The notes under the pieces were generated by a model. The model saw nothing but the letters and a program-made list of their open reading frames with translations. It had not been told where the DNA came from and made no database searches. From assembly GCF_000499845.2 (NCBI RefSeq), contig NC_023756.2, forward strand, positions 44,466,291-44,530,290: 64,000 nt of DNA. Reading direction: 5' to 3'. Made by a program: the position numbers and the translations under genes. Positions 13,044-24,440 of this stretch are shown here, in pieces; the stretch's first letter is position 1; each line of letters begins with the position of its first letter. This DNA comes from Phaseolus vulgaris. Lineage: Eukaryota > Streptophyta > Magnoliopsida > Fabales > Fabaceae.

Positions 13044-14217
13044 GAACACTGAAAAAAGAAGAAAATCCACCAACAAACTCTCTCACACTGTCTCTAAAAT
13101 TCTCAACACTGGCAACAAGACCTATAAAATCCTTAACACCATTTATATTGACTTTAATCCAACCAACTCTAGAAAAGCTCTAAAGAACTCGGATAGATTG
13201 AAAAATTTTCGTTGGTCTGGAGAATATCAGAATAAAAAATCAAATATATCATTATTCTTGAATTTTTAGTGGAGTTTATAGAAAAAGTTCTTCATTATCA
13301 CAATAACCATATGAATACTAATCAAATCCACCGTTAATATTGCAATTATTGTTTCCTTTTGACTCATTGACTATAACACTCACTTGAGTGACTTGTTTGG
13401 CTACATGGATAACTTATCAGAATTGACTCAACTTATTTATGTACTTCTTTTTTAATTCTTTTTTCAAATTACTTAGTTACGACTAATCAATAATGTCAAA
13501 AGAAATTATTAAATAAAAAAATGTTGGTAGGATGACCATAAGAGAAAATGATGTAAATTGAATTACACCACGTGTTTCTAAACTAAAAAATAAGCACATT
13601 CTTCTTGGGAGCTCATAATAAATACCTTATCCACACTCATAATATCTGAAATGTTTATTAATTATTTTTTATAAAAAATAAAAATATAATATTATAAAAA
13701 AAATGAATGTCAATATAATTACATAAATTTGAAGATAAAATATTAAATAAACTAAGAACATCTTAATAATTTAAAATAAAAATAACTATGAACAAATATA
13801 ACAAATATGTATAAACTCATCTCTTTAACTAATATAAAAAATTGAATATTACTTATTTCCTTACCATATTTCAATATTCTCCAAATTCGAAAAATACTAG
13901 CAGCATAGAAGAGTTTTTTTTGTGGGTTCATATCACATATTTTGAAATGAGTAGAACATGTACATGGAAGAGTGAACTTGGGGGTACTAGTAGTGATTTC
14001 GTAAAGTAAATATTGTTCAAACAGTAGTTTGATCTTGGCCTTAATCTTCTCTTAATATTGGAATGTGAACTTTTTTTTCTTAAGATAAAGTAAATATTGT
14101 CCAAATTATATAAAACAGCACTAATCCTGCAATAGCATTTATTAAAGAATAGCTAATATATACACTGATGAACAGAACCTATATCACAAAGTGTGGCTAA
14201 TGAGTACAGTCTAGACA

Positions 14218-17200
14218 TCAAAATGTTTGATCTGATTGAGAGGTGGAAGCACGACTTAGACGCTTCTTTCTGTATCTCCATGCAACCTGAATACGGTTTG
14301 CTGCAAGGGATCTCCAATAAGGTGATACATACCTAACATGATACAATTTTCAAATCATTTTGTTAGAGCCCTTGTTTTGAAAACAAATGAGGCATAAAAA
14401 GCATACTAGTTGCATGCATATTAAGATCATCCAAGGAAAAAAAGGATGGATTTGAAGAATGTTGGACACATGTCAAACTAGGATAGATTATAAATGACTT
14501 TAATACTATATTAAGAAGTGAACTTTAAACTTTACTCAACCTTATAAAATCGACTTGTAAGGTGAGGTTTACTTCCACTTGTATACTATGAAATGTCATT
14601 ATCACTAGTCGATGTGAGATATACAACTATATTGTGTCCATAAAAGTAAAACCTAATGGAAGAATGCTCTTCATGAAATGATACCGTTGAATGAGGTTCA
14701 TTTTTGTAGGTGAAAAAGTTCAAGATTAAGTTGAAAGATAAACCAAAATACAACAAGGAAATGGAGTGAAATGAAATACCTTAGAGCTCCTAGAACATGA
14801 GGATTCCGCAAGAATCTTGTGAAAAGAATTGTGAGTTCCTCAAGGTCTGCAGCACGAAGTGAAAATGCCTCCACATTTGTTAAGCATCTTACAGTCCTAT
14901 TGCTCAGCAACCTCTGCCCTTGAACCCTTACTTTTTTTCCATCTGCAAAAGTCAAGAAACACATTGGTTAAACATGTTTCTCATTTTGTAGTGAGGCTGA
15001 GTTGTTGAAAAATTGCAACTTCTGCTGCCTCTACTTCAACATGCATGATATCATTGTACCAAGTATGTATGGCTATACCTGTTGTTACAGAAGAATGCTC
15101 AAGATACCATGTCAGAAGTTCTTCACCACAAGCATCCCCTTCACTTAAGGGAACAATAGTTCCATCATCTCCAAAGCTCTCCAATTTCCCCCGAACAACA
15201 AAGACCATTTTCTCTACAAGACAACCCTGACTCAAAACTTTACTTCCTTTGATGTATGTCTTTTGTTTTAGTCTCTCACAAATTGCATCTAAGATAGTCT
15301 CATCCATGAGGGCAAAGATGCGAACCTGTAGTGTTTCAGATTCTCAGAAAATTATCATAACAGAACTTACAGGTTTGTTGAATGCCTTGGCTTTTGATGA
15401 GTCACAGTTTTGGTTTCATGATGAATAAGAACAAAGCTTTTTCAAAATGGTTTAAGTTTTTCATATTCAACTTGTAGTTAAATGTAGTTGGTTACAATAG
15501 ACAGACACCTAAAAAACCAATTTTGAAAGAAACACCATGAGTGGAGGTTTCGAAGTTCACCCAACATCTGAAGACTAAATTCAACATAAAAATTAATCAT
15601 TTTTTTCTTAATTATTACTGGTCATTTAAGCAACAAATTTTCTGGGGCATACTTTCTTAACAAAGTCGAAGAGATGACGTCTTATGTCTGTCTGGAGATC
15701 TTCTGGCAAATTCTCCAAAAGCATCTCTTCATTTACTCCCCTTGTTGCTGCCCAATTATACCGTTCAGCCTCTCTTACTTTCCTGTATGGAAGATAAAGT
15801 ATGTATCAATCGTTCATTGTTTGTGATCCATAACATGTCATAAAACTGAAAAACAAGTAGACATTATGCTCATTTCTACTCACATACTTTATTATATAGC
15901 TCCAAATATACTTAAATTGTTGATATATCTATGATTATTAGGGCTAGGAACTTAATGTTGTGTTTCATGTGCAATTCTAAAAGCCAAAAGTCCCACATTG
16001 CCTAGTCTCATCTTATTTTAAAGTGACTAGCAGTAGGTGTGGGTGCAAGAGCTTGAGGCATGAAATCTGCTGCTCATATCCCACCATCCTTGCAAGTTTA
16101 ATGGGCTTTCAAGTCGTTTTTTACCACAAGCTTTATTGAACTCCCACAGCTCTTATTGAGTAATTAAAAGTAGAAAGGTTTTATCAGAAAACCAGTTTTT
16201 AACACAATCCACAAGGAAATGGATTGTGCGACAGGTTGTCACTAGAATGTTTTTCACAGATGTTAAGTTGCAAGAGTAAGGATGAAAAGGAGTTGCAGGG
16301 AGAGGTGGAGAGTAAAGAAGCAATGAATTGAATCAACCAATAGACAGATAACCTTTTGAAAATGTGGGCGTTTTGACTTGTGAAAAGAATAAGAACATTT
16401 CATACCTTCTTAGAACTTCTGGCAAGCGACGGTGGCTCATCCATTGTTCAACATCACGGCCTCTAAGTTGCATTTCTAGCCTCCTGTAATCATGATGGAA
16501 GAAAATATATCAAGCACATTATGATCCTTAAAGAAATTAAGGATAATGTTGTGATACTGGGTCACACATGTACTGTATATAGTTATATATTAGAGTACAA
16601 AGGGAATTAGTAAATACAATCAAATCCCAAATTAATGATTATCATACAAATAATAATGTGTTTATTCTATTCTAACCATGGGTAACATGTCTTATTTACA
16701 CCGACTCTGTTCTCTCAAGATGGAACATATATGTTGAATGTGATAATCTTGCTACAGATATATTCAACCCGAGAATAAAAGAGACTTAATGAACACATGC
16801 CAGCTTATCAATGGAGTAAACAAGTCATTATGATTTTTCTGGAAAGAAATTCTCTTTTAACAGACTAACAATCGATCTCCATTGGGTCCTTTTATGGAAG
16901 ACCTTGTTTGATGAAATATGGTGTGCAGCTAGGTTGTCATAGATAAGCTTTGTGTGAGTATTGCATTATTAGAAGAGCTCTTATTCGACTCCTAGGGTAG
17001 TTAGTTGTTAGCAAGTAGTAAAGTCAGTTACACAACTCACTATAAGGATGATGATGGTCAAAGCGTACTAGTCTCTTCAGAGATGTCAATGAGAGAATTA
17101 TGTTGAGTGATAAACAACACACAGGAATGTAATTAGGCTATCTCAATTCCCAAGAAATATTAGATGCCAACTTCACCATCTCTATGATGACAATGTTGTT

Positions 17201-20200
17201 AGCATAGACTACAAGACAAATGTAATGGCCTGCAGGAGAATGGATGAAGATATCCAAAGGGACTTGTTGGAAATCTCACATTGACTAGAGATAAGTATAT
17301 GTCCTTATCTTTAAGGTTAGGTTAAGTACACTTTATAAAATCGGCTTGTAGTGGATGCAAACTTAACCTTACAAGCCGATTTTATAAAGTGTACTTAACT
17401 AGAGATAAGGTTAGGTTAAGTACACGTTATTCAGCTTACTTTAAAGAAACAAATAATTTTTTGTTCTAGTTTTAGAGAAAGCTCTTGAAGGGCAAAATTA
17501 TTATAATCCATTTCAAAACATGCATTAAGAGAAACATTGTCATCAACATGGGGCATGGCAAAAATAATAGCAAAATTTTTTACCTGCGTCCAAGAGCCTG
17601 AAGAAAGTTTTGTATGTTTCCAATGAGAAGCGCAAAAAGTAAGAGTCCCAAACCTATGATGGCCATAGTAAAAAGGACTTCCCACTCAAAATAGCTTGGG
17701 GTTTGATTACCAGCCAGAGTACTGATTTGCTGTAACAAACATGACAAAGGTATAACTGTTGAGGAATATCATATTAAAAACCACTATATACAAGACTTTG
17801 TGCTTCTTAGATCTCGACAGACATAGATCAATTGATCTTACACAGATAATCTTAGAGGAATTAATCCTGACACACACACATACATTGATTTTAAACACAA
17901 ATAGTGATGGAGGACCATCCTTGCTAAACACATCTTTTCTCTCAACTAAGAGCATCAGATCAACTTGAAGATTACAGTAGAAATATCTGCCTTAGTTTTG
18001 TATAAATTTTGTAAATAATAGAATAGTATTTTTGGACCTTGTATTCCAGGCCAAACTAGTGTAGGATTTTGGGCCTTGAAAGACCAAGAAGAAGGCAACC
18101 ACATGGCACCACTTCAAGGCTTCCAAGATGGTGCCATGTGTCTCTCATCCAAAGTGACTATTCATGCTTCTCCACTTCCTTAGGCACCACATACCAATGC
18201 CTCTTCAACCTCCTAGTGCCACTTGTCTTTCCTTAGTCTATAAATGAGAAGCTTCTCTCTTGTAAATTCTAGACTTGATTAATATATGAAATAGTGTTTA
18301 TGAAATGCTCAGCACACTTCTCCAAGTCTCTCTTCCATGATGCTCGTTTGCATTTTAGAAACTCAAGTAAGTTGGTCTAACATCTTCCTTGGCCTTTGCA
18401 CCTTGTAAACTCATGCCCAAACCCATAAACCTCCATAGCCATTCAGTGCTTCCTCCACAAATCTACAAGTATTCTGCTGCCTTCCATCAATTCCATCCAA
18501 CACTCAAGAAGGATTGCATCAAATAGTATCTTCATAGAAAGACACTCATTGGCATATATCATGTGAGAGTGTTAGAGATTAGAGGAAATAATCTTAACCA
18601 TCCATGTAAGATTGAATACTCCATACTAGTTCATATCAAGTTCTCACTTATATGTGCCCCCTATATATATGCATGTATTTTATTAAATTTATTTGGATTT
18701 TCACAGATGTAAACCATTATTACGAAACTGAAAAAAATAAAAGAGAAGAATGAAATACACACCTGGAAGCCCCAAAAAAGTGCGTATACATATTTTTTTA
18801 CCACCCTAGTTTCTATAGTAAGTGGTACAGCATTTACATAGACTCCATATTGAAAAACCCCAGAAGTGGAATTCAAACAAGCAGTGGCATTCACATTTTG
18901 GCTCCATGTAACTGACTTATGCCCAGAATCACGGCCACAATCAATAAATGTTGAGCATCCACCCATTTTAGAATCATGGCAGGCATTTCGCAAGCATTGA
19001 TTAACCCTCTGGAAGAAGGAAGATGAAGATAAAAGAGAAGGTTATAATTGAATATCACCCATCATTTACAGAATCAAATTCCTGATTCTAAACAGGTCAT
19101 CTAGCATGCAGGGAAACATAACAATTCTCATAGTTGAATGCCATTATCAACATTACAAAAGTTTAGAAGGATTAAATTTCTGAGAACATACTACTTTCAT
19201 ACTTTATTTTGCTTATATTTTGTGTAACATACTATCATATTCTATACAACCTATTCTCCTTTTCCACGCAACATGAAATCAAAGCAAATTATGAAATTTA
19301 GATAGGAAGAAGAAATTTTGTACTTTCTGAAAATGAAACTTCAAATAACATTTTTACTCACCTGTAGACCAAAGAGGTACCAGAAAGAACCAACAACATG
19401 GCCAGATAGCATAAAAATGAGAAGATTTATGATGAAATTTGCCCAGGCTGACTCAAAAATGAATCCTGTTGGAGACTGGCCAATTAGCAGAGGCAGAAAC
19501 CTGAATAATCTAGGAAAATACTGCACAAGGATTGCTGCACGCAGAAGATTTTTAGCATAATTTGCTCCAGATGATCCCAGGTATTTTGGTAGGACAGATA
19601 ATATCATTATCTGCAAATATTTCACTACATGTCATAACAAAGAATTTAAAAAGTACACAATAAACCATTTATCTTTTTCACAGATTGAAACCCTTTCCTT
19701 CCACTACTGCCTGCTTGATGTCAAGGACATGTTTATGTCCGTTCTCCACACTATTTATTCAACAGAACACAACAAATTGTTCAACCATTGAGGTTCATTA
19801 GAATTAGAACAAGACGACATAGAACAATAAGCAGTTTATAAAGATAAAGACAACATGACAACAACAAAATTTCAGAGCACTTAAAACATTGTTCTGCTAT
19901 AAAAATCATTTCTAGCCTACAACTAATTATAAAAGTTAGATCTTCAATGCTCTCGTTTTCTTAATTAATTTCAATTTCAACACAAAATAAGTGGGCCTTT
20001 GGAATATACATGTTTCAAGGTAATTGGATATTAGCGAGTTATCATACCCTTTATAACTAAAACTAATTGTAAAAGATAGATCCACAATGCTCTCATGCTC
20101 TTAATTACCTGACAACAGTAATTAATAACAAAAGATTCAATCATAGAAAACTTGATAGCTAGTTTCAAGCACTCCTTATTTAATTTGAATAATAAAAAAT

Positions 20201-23200
20201 CACAACTAAATCACTGATGTTTTGAAAGAACCAAGAAAAAACTCAACTTCATATAAAATCCCAATCCCAGTTATTGTGTTTTTTTTTTTGGGTGGGTGGA
20301 TTTGAATATATATATATATATGAAACCCAAACTAATAATCTCAGTGAATGGCAACATCAAAGAACTTCATGTTTTCTAATAAATCAAAAGATACAGAACC
20401 ACTGAAATGAAGAGAAATATCAACAAGCATTCATAATCAATTGTATGGATGGTACATCTCATAATTCACACAGTAAACTTTTCGCTTTGTGGCATATAAC
20501 ACTAATACCCAAAACACTAAGTTACAATGAGCAAACTCAGCCAAAGAAACAATATAAAAAAGGTTACCACAAATCAAAAAGGGAGAAGGTAAGAAGTTTA
20601 CCTGAGGAAGAGGAAATACAACAAATAGGTCGATAAAAAGATAACTCTTCAGATAATTAAGAGCAATTTTCTTGGGATGGTCAATTAAATCTCCAGCACC
20701 TACTACCATTGACTCACGAGAAACATAAGCCAGCCTAAACTGTAAAGAAGCAAACAAAACTATGAAACTCTAAAGTCATATTTAAGATTCAGGATACATG
20801 CGTTTTTCTTTTCATTTTGACCTGAACTAATAATATAAAAGGTAACACATACACAAGTTGCAGCAATATATTATCAATAAGGTCAAGGTCCAGCATTCTA
20901 TATCATCCTAGTCAATTTATCGTTCCATTTTTTTCTTCCAGTTTGACACCATATTGCCAAGTGCCAACAAAGTAATAAATATAAACAAAAAAAGAACTTT
21001 TAGGTTTGTATCTAAGAGGAAAAACTGATACTATGAAAGATTTTCTGCAACAAATGTGGCAATAGAGTGAATGGGTGAAATTTTGATCGGGAAATATTGA
21101 AGATTAATGCCAAATACACTGAGGTAAATCCGGAATTGCAGCAACCATGAATAATTAGTACAATTACGATAAATATCTTTGGTACTTGATCCTCCACCAC
21201 ATGAGAGAAAGTACGTGGCCTCCATTTTCTGAATGTTCATAAGATGGAATTCTACTTTAATTTTTTCTGGTTAAATATGACTGTGCTCGTAGGTGTTCAT
21301 TTTAACCTGGAAGGTTAAGAAATTTAGAGGAAGTATCATCAACAATCTCATGCAATGCTTAGCAGTTACTTCAAGAAGATCTGCATTACTTTATGACACT
21401 GAATGCCACGCAGAGATATGTTTAAGAAGCTTTTTATTAATACTTTAAGCTGGAGCTGCACACAGCAATCTTTATCTGTGTTTCCTTGTGATGTTTACTA
21501 AATATACTCTATTTCCACCAGATACATGTTCTTGCACTCTCTATCTATTAAATTTGTCTGCTTACCTTTATCCAAAAGCAAAAAGAGAGTACATACTAAA
21601 ACATGAAACACTCAGTAATCAGTACTGTATCTTTAAGTTGAAAGTGATCTATACCAAAACAAAAGACAATTTATATCATCCTGCTTCTTTATTTACAAAG
21701 ATTTGAAGTTTAGCAGGAGATGTTTGGCACATGATTGAGCTCCAATGATCTTATTATTCCTCTAGCGAATATTTATGTATGATGCAAAGAAACAAAGAAC
21801 CTAAACCCTGTTATTCTGTAGTTAGAAAATTCTTTCGCACATTTATCAGTATATTTACCTTCTCAAAAATAGAAAAAATGAATAATAAACACTTGTTCAC
21901 AAGGAAGGATCTCAATCATATAATTCAAGCTAACAAATTGGCATCATTACCATAATTAAACATAACGGAATGGGGGACATTCTAAAAAAGTAGTTACTGA
22001 GAAATTACCTGGAGAAGAATGTTACAGAAATATATGAAATCATTAATGCTTCTAAAAAAAACAAGTGTAGTTGTCATCGTCCAATCGATAGCAATACATT
22101 TATCATCCTGCACATAGTAAGTGGAAAAATATAAAATTGCAAAAATAGTTGCAGGGAAAGACAAGTATCTACACCTATGAAGATTTAATTAAATAAAAGG
22201 AAAAAAATCCATACCTTCTTCACATAGATTAAGAAGAAAAATAATGGATCAACAAAAATTGCCACCAAGCAAAAAATGGCCAAAATCTTGTTCCATCGCT
22301 GTACATCTTTTGCATGAGGATTCATAACTCCAGGAACATATGCATAGCAGAAGGAAAAAAATTTTCTTCCAAAACCCTTAGCATCCCCGTAAAAGTTATG
22401 CTGGAACTGCAAACATTCAAAACACAAATGAAAGTGAGTTTGGTTGTGAGAGTGACAGCAGACAAGTGTCTATATAAACAAATGAATATCAGGTATAAGG
22501 ATACAGAAAAGTCTGTTATAGTAGCCTTCAGAATGTAAGTGTTGCATAAGTAATGAAGTATTGTTTGTTGACAATACTTCTATTGCCCCAAAAATGGACA
22601 ATGATATCCACAAAAAGAACAATATAAATAGTTCATCTGGAATAATTTTTTTTTTTTTAATTTTAAGAGCAAAATCATAAGCATTTAATCTTACTAAGTG
22701 ATAACAATAGGACATAAAGTGAAGCTGTGCAGAGTATGACAAATGCTACTTAAGAAGCACAAAGTTACAGCATAACTCAATGAAATGCTTATAATTAGGT
22801 TGATAAAATCATCTATCGTGAACACCTGAATTTGGTCAGAAAAAAGATGAATATGCAGTACAAAATCACATTTGTGTAATAAATGGCTATTCAGCATATA
22901 GTGAAAGTCAACTTCAAACATAGAAGACAATGTTTTCTTAAATTCAAGCAGAAATACAAATCTATTTTAGGAAGAAAAGTACCTTGGGATCAAATATAGC
23001 TGAAGTTTTTCGAGTTCTTGGCTGAGCAGCCTTGAAATAAGTGGGGCAAGTGGTACAATAAGGATCATTACACATTCCCAGCTGCCCAGACCTCATTAAG
23101 TGTTCATTCTTTCTATCATAGTCATTATCCCAACGATTTTCATTTGCGCCATTGAAAGAAGAAAACTTTTCTGTCTTACTCTCCACTACTCTGTTTCCTA

Positions 23201-23483
23201 TCGCAGCACTATTCTGACCTGAAAGATTTGAAGTTCCATGAGTAGCATACAATGGACCACTCATGTGCACAAAGGGGGTTTTGCTCACACTACGAAGGGG
23301 ACCAGTATGTCCCACAAGACTAGTTTCTTTCTCATATGATTCCAAGGAAGCCATAGGAATCGACATTGAAGCACTTCGTGTTCTAGATACTAGCCTCCGG
23401 AAATTAGAATCCACGACATCATCAGATAGTTGAGCACGTGTTTCAGACAGCATAGGAACCTCATCTTTTTCAAAATCAGCCAT
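14218..23483 (-). CDS. CNGC20-like: CNGC20-like cyclic-nucleotide-gated channel, gene B
   Basis: Group IVa CNGC, 767 codons. Coding exons 1-12: 22983-23483, 22215-22406, 22009-22107, 20602-20739, 19362-19610, 18763-19008, 17584-17729, 16406-16483, 15653-15782, 15079-15325, 14780-14942, 14218-14332. All junctions are GT-AG and phases match the paralogs. N-terminal region 1-167 (MADFEKDE) has [22 protein letters not shown] and [13 protein letters not shown]. Six membrane segments span about 200-525, and the pore filter is AGN at 481-483 (..STLAGNQTP). CNBD runs from 594, with cassette [16 protein letters not shown] about 653-668. The IQ motif is near 741-754 ([13 protein letters not shown]) and the stop is TGA. 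Exon 6, the S5-pore turret, is the shortest in the array (82 codons). Introns hold a TRIM LTR, a degenerate copia fragment, a hairpin and a probable solo LTR. The 5' UTR intron signals conserved in A, C and D look altered here. A functional channel is likely from the intact frame. Confidence 0.94.
14495..14626 (-). mobile_element. TRIM-like LTR plus degenerate primer-binding site in gene B intron 11
   Basis: Minus-strand reading gives ..CGACTAGTGATAATGACATTTCATAGTATACAAGTGGAAG..CTTCTTAATATAGTATTAAAGTCATTT. This aligns with the LTR and PBS of the 49.5-kb TRIM (..CTTCTTAATATGGTATCAGAGTCATTT), with the PBS decayed. Only one LTR is visible. Confidence 0.6.
16830..17264 (-). pseudogene. Degenerate copia reverse-transcriptase fragment, gene B intron 7
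   Basis: On the minus strand short stretches read VYANNIVI (compare the RT motif YVDDIVL) and YFLGIEIA, a phrase typical of copia RT just after the palm. Other parts have stops and shifts. The element is broken, has no LTRs that I can pair, and lies in the same orientation as gene B. Limits are approximate. Confidence 0.4.
17265..17413 (+). repeat. TRIM-like fragment with 30-bp perfect inverted repeat
   Basis: Begins TGTTGGAAATCTCACATTGACTAGAGATAAG, a TRIM LTR start. It contains a perfect 30-bp inverted repeat, 17321-17350 and 17370-17399, with a 19-bp loop, followed by a second direct copy of AGAGATAAGGTTAGGTTAAGTACAC. It looks like rearranged LTR pieces joined head to head inside gene B intron 7. 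Confidence 0.75.
18010..18535 (+). mobile_element. Probable solo LTR in gene B intron 6
   Basis: A block clearly less AT-rich than the introns around it, with TATAAATGAGAAGCTTCTCT (TATA-like, about 18240) followed by a leader-like run and AATATATGAAATAGTG. It contains no ORF. This is LTR-like composition and layout, but I could not fix both ends or a target-site duplication, so limits are approximate. Confidence 0.4.
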
Positions 23484-24169
23484 GTTTCCCTGGTGATTCT
23501 CTTTTTTTATATTGAACTAACAAAACATCAATATATACATTTCTGCACCACATCAACAAGTTTAAAGCAAAACAATCCAATTTAGCACAAAACTTGGAAG
23601 GGGAAAGCATAAATTAATATAAAAATAGAAAATAACAGACCAAAGACTATATTTGTTCCTAAATAACAAAACTTAAGCAAAATCACAAGGAAGATCCTTG
23701 TTCTTATGAGGTTAAGTGTCAATTATAAAATGATATATTTGTCTATACATTTGAAATTTTCTGATTACACAAAAACTAACAACTAATAATTGCAACTTAT
23801 ATCAACAGAAAAGTGACAAATCCCTTATCTTAAAGTAACCCATTACTAAATTGACCTAAACCGACCTAACCTGACAATACAATCATTGAAATTCATGTAC
23901 CATCCTAGTTTTAAGAGAAAATTTAACAGTTTACAAACACATTTATACCTTTTCGGCAATGTTCCTACCTATACACGCAGCAGTGCGTGTGTTTAAACTC
24001 GAAATTTAACACATATACACCAACTTATAAACAATATGAAGCACCATAACCTATTGTGATAAATTGCAACTGGGGTCAGGAATCAGTTGAAGAATTCAGT
24101 ATAATGTAATAATAACTAGTAAGCCCTTGTTACAGAAAATGCCAAGAACTAGGAACAGTAACGAAAAAG

Positions 24170-24440
24170 AGAAGCAAGAGAGAAAACAAACTCAGAAAGA
24201 GCAAGAGCTGGTTCAAGAGGAATTGAATTCCCAGTGAAAACCCCACAAAGAATTCATGTTGAAGAATGCAATTTTGGGAGCTTGGTGATCATGGTGAAAG
24301 GCAAAAAAAGCAGTTTCTGACAGAGAGTTGAGTTCAGAAGATAAGGAGAAGAAAGTGTGAAACTGAACACTTAAATACCAACAACCATGAGAAAGAGAGA
24401 GTTGTGAAGAAGAAGACTTTGTGTTTGACAAAGTCAATTG
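24170..24440 (-). other. Putative 5' UTR region of gene B
   Basis: On the minus strand it contains TTTTCACTGGGAATTCAATTCC..GAACCAG, aligning with the leader exon ends of A, C and D. However, the base pair after CAG is CT rather than GT, so the donor used in the paralogs is missing here. The (CT)n-rich stretch around 24390 may mark the start region. Limits are approximate. Confidence 0.35.

Larger units (their letters stand above)
8970..14217. other. Spacer between genes A and B
   Basis: AT-rich (many poly-A/T runs) with only short chance frames. Recognised contents are a 28-bp tandem repeat at 10632-10705, a truncated LINE tail at 12788-13043 and MITE-like phrases near 9960-10075. Nothing else is identifiable; the promoter of A should lie at the low-coordinate end. 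Confidence 0.55.
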
